NCBI RefSeq assembly: GCF_050038885.1
Contig: NZ_CP143624.1
Location: 4,712,001-4,776,000, forward strand
Source of the DNA: Myxococcus flavus
GTDB taxonomy: Bacteria > Myxococcota > Myxococcia > Myxococcales > Myxococcaceae
DNA length: 64,000 bases
Direction of reading: 5' to 3'
Position 1 is the stretch's first letter; every line of letters begins with the position of its first letter. The notes beneath the pieces are model-generated. The model did no database searches, was not told the origin of the DNA, and saw only the letters and a program-made list of their open reading frames with translations. Position numbers and translations under genes: made by a program. Below are positions 63,766 to 64,000 of the stretch, piece after piece.

Positions 63766-64000
63766 ATGCCGACCTCCCCCTCCACACCCCGAGAGGCGTT
63801 TCACCTGCTGCGCGCGCTGTCCGAGGACCTGTCCCACGCGGACCGGCGTCCTCGTGCCCTGGCCGAGCTCCGTGAGCTGGCGGAGCTGGCGCGCCACCAA
63901 CCCGAGACGGCGCCGCTGCGGCTGGTGACGGTGACGGTGGCGGTGGGCGCCTCGCAGGAGCGGCTGGAGCTGCTCCTCCTCCCGTCCATCTTCGCGCCCG
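63766..64000 (+). CDS. N-terminal part of an unknown protein (runs off window)
   Basis: An ATG at 63766 opens a frame with 78 codons to the window edge and no stop. It begins MPTSPSTPREAFHLLRALSE, then charged helices rich in Ala, Leu, Arg and Glu. No domain is recognised. The codon bias supports coding. Confidence 0.6.
   Translation, partial: MPTSPSTPREAFHLLRALSEDLSHADRRPRALAELRELAELARHQPETAPLRLVTVTVAVGASQERLELLLLPSIFAP

Overview
This is a 64 kb stretch of very GC-rich bacterial chromosome with dense genes, strong third-position GC bias and many TGATG or ATGA start-stop overlaps. Gene content points to a myxobacterium, almost certainly Myxococcus (M. xanthus or a close relative). The strongest pointer is at 7.1-12.3 kb: a sensor kinase and a sigma-54 response regulator stand directly upstream of an intergenic region with a -24/-12 promoter, a three-hairpin RNA containing a run of seven C, and then a GNAT gene starting about 128 bp after that run. 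This matches the pxrK-pxrR-pxr locus of M. xanthus, whose small RNA Pxr represses fruiting-body development. Lipoprotein toxin and immunity genes, a PilZ-REC protein, DUF4388/J-domain proteins and a Ser/Thr kinase-like protein also fit. The species was not tested.

Layout. 0-4.3 kb: tail of an unknown gene, ssb, a lone succinate-dehydrogenase-type cytochrome b, hslO, and leucine dehydrogenase. 4.4-12.3 kb: a phosphoribosyltransferase, selB, pxrK and pxrR (the last three with ATGA overlaps), the pxr sRNA, and a GNAT gene. 12.5-20.8 kb, minus strand: a partial complex I operon, nuoE-F-J-K-L-M-N, lacking A-D and G-I. 20.9-27.0 kb: PilZ-REC, a kinase-like protein with a degenerate catalytic loop, serB, a free-standing MshEN/GspE-N protein, a CPXCG protein, Hsp20, and a MerR-type HTH-REC regulator.

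27.1-30.2 kb, minus strand: pyrG-kdsA-kdsC, i.e. CTP plus Kdo-8-phosphate synthesis and dephosphorylation; kdsB (Kdo activation with CTP) lies at 34.4 kb next to the wecB-type epimerase gene. Between them are a small zinc-ribbon gene, a 15-codon ORF with a perfect Shine-Dalgarno sequence and its own terminator, an ABC exporter and an aldo/keto reductase. 36.5-45.9 kb: an RluA-type pseudouridine synthase, purF, a ceramidase-like exported protein, yhbY, a GYF/DUF4388/J-domain/TPR protein with an 8-residue tandem repeat, a four-repeat Cys-rich exported protein, a TSUP transporter and a DUF1877 protein.

46.0-52.9 kb, minus strand: a run of same-direction genes for a COQ4-like protein, an acyl-CoA carboxylase (carboxyltransferase, biotin carboxylase, biotin carrier), a zinc alcohol dehydrogenase and small unknowns. 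53.1-64 kb is more accessory: a site-2-type protease with CBS domains, a Cys-rich lipoprotein plus DUSAM-like pair behind a 7-codon leader ORF, a rhomboid protease, a decayed duplicate of a neighbouring gene, an SGNH-hydrolase lipoprotein with a downstream helical partner, and a lipoprotein toxin with a His-His nuclease-like C-terminus plus a DUF2019 immunity-like gene. That last pair resembles the SitA/SitI toxins that myxobacteria pass between kin by outer-membrane exchange. No tRNA, rRNA, insertion sequence or CRISPR array was seen.
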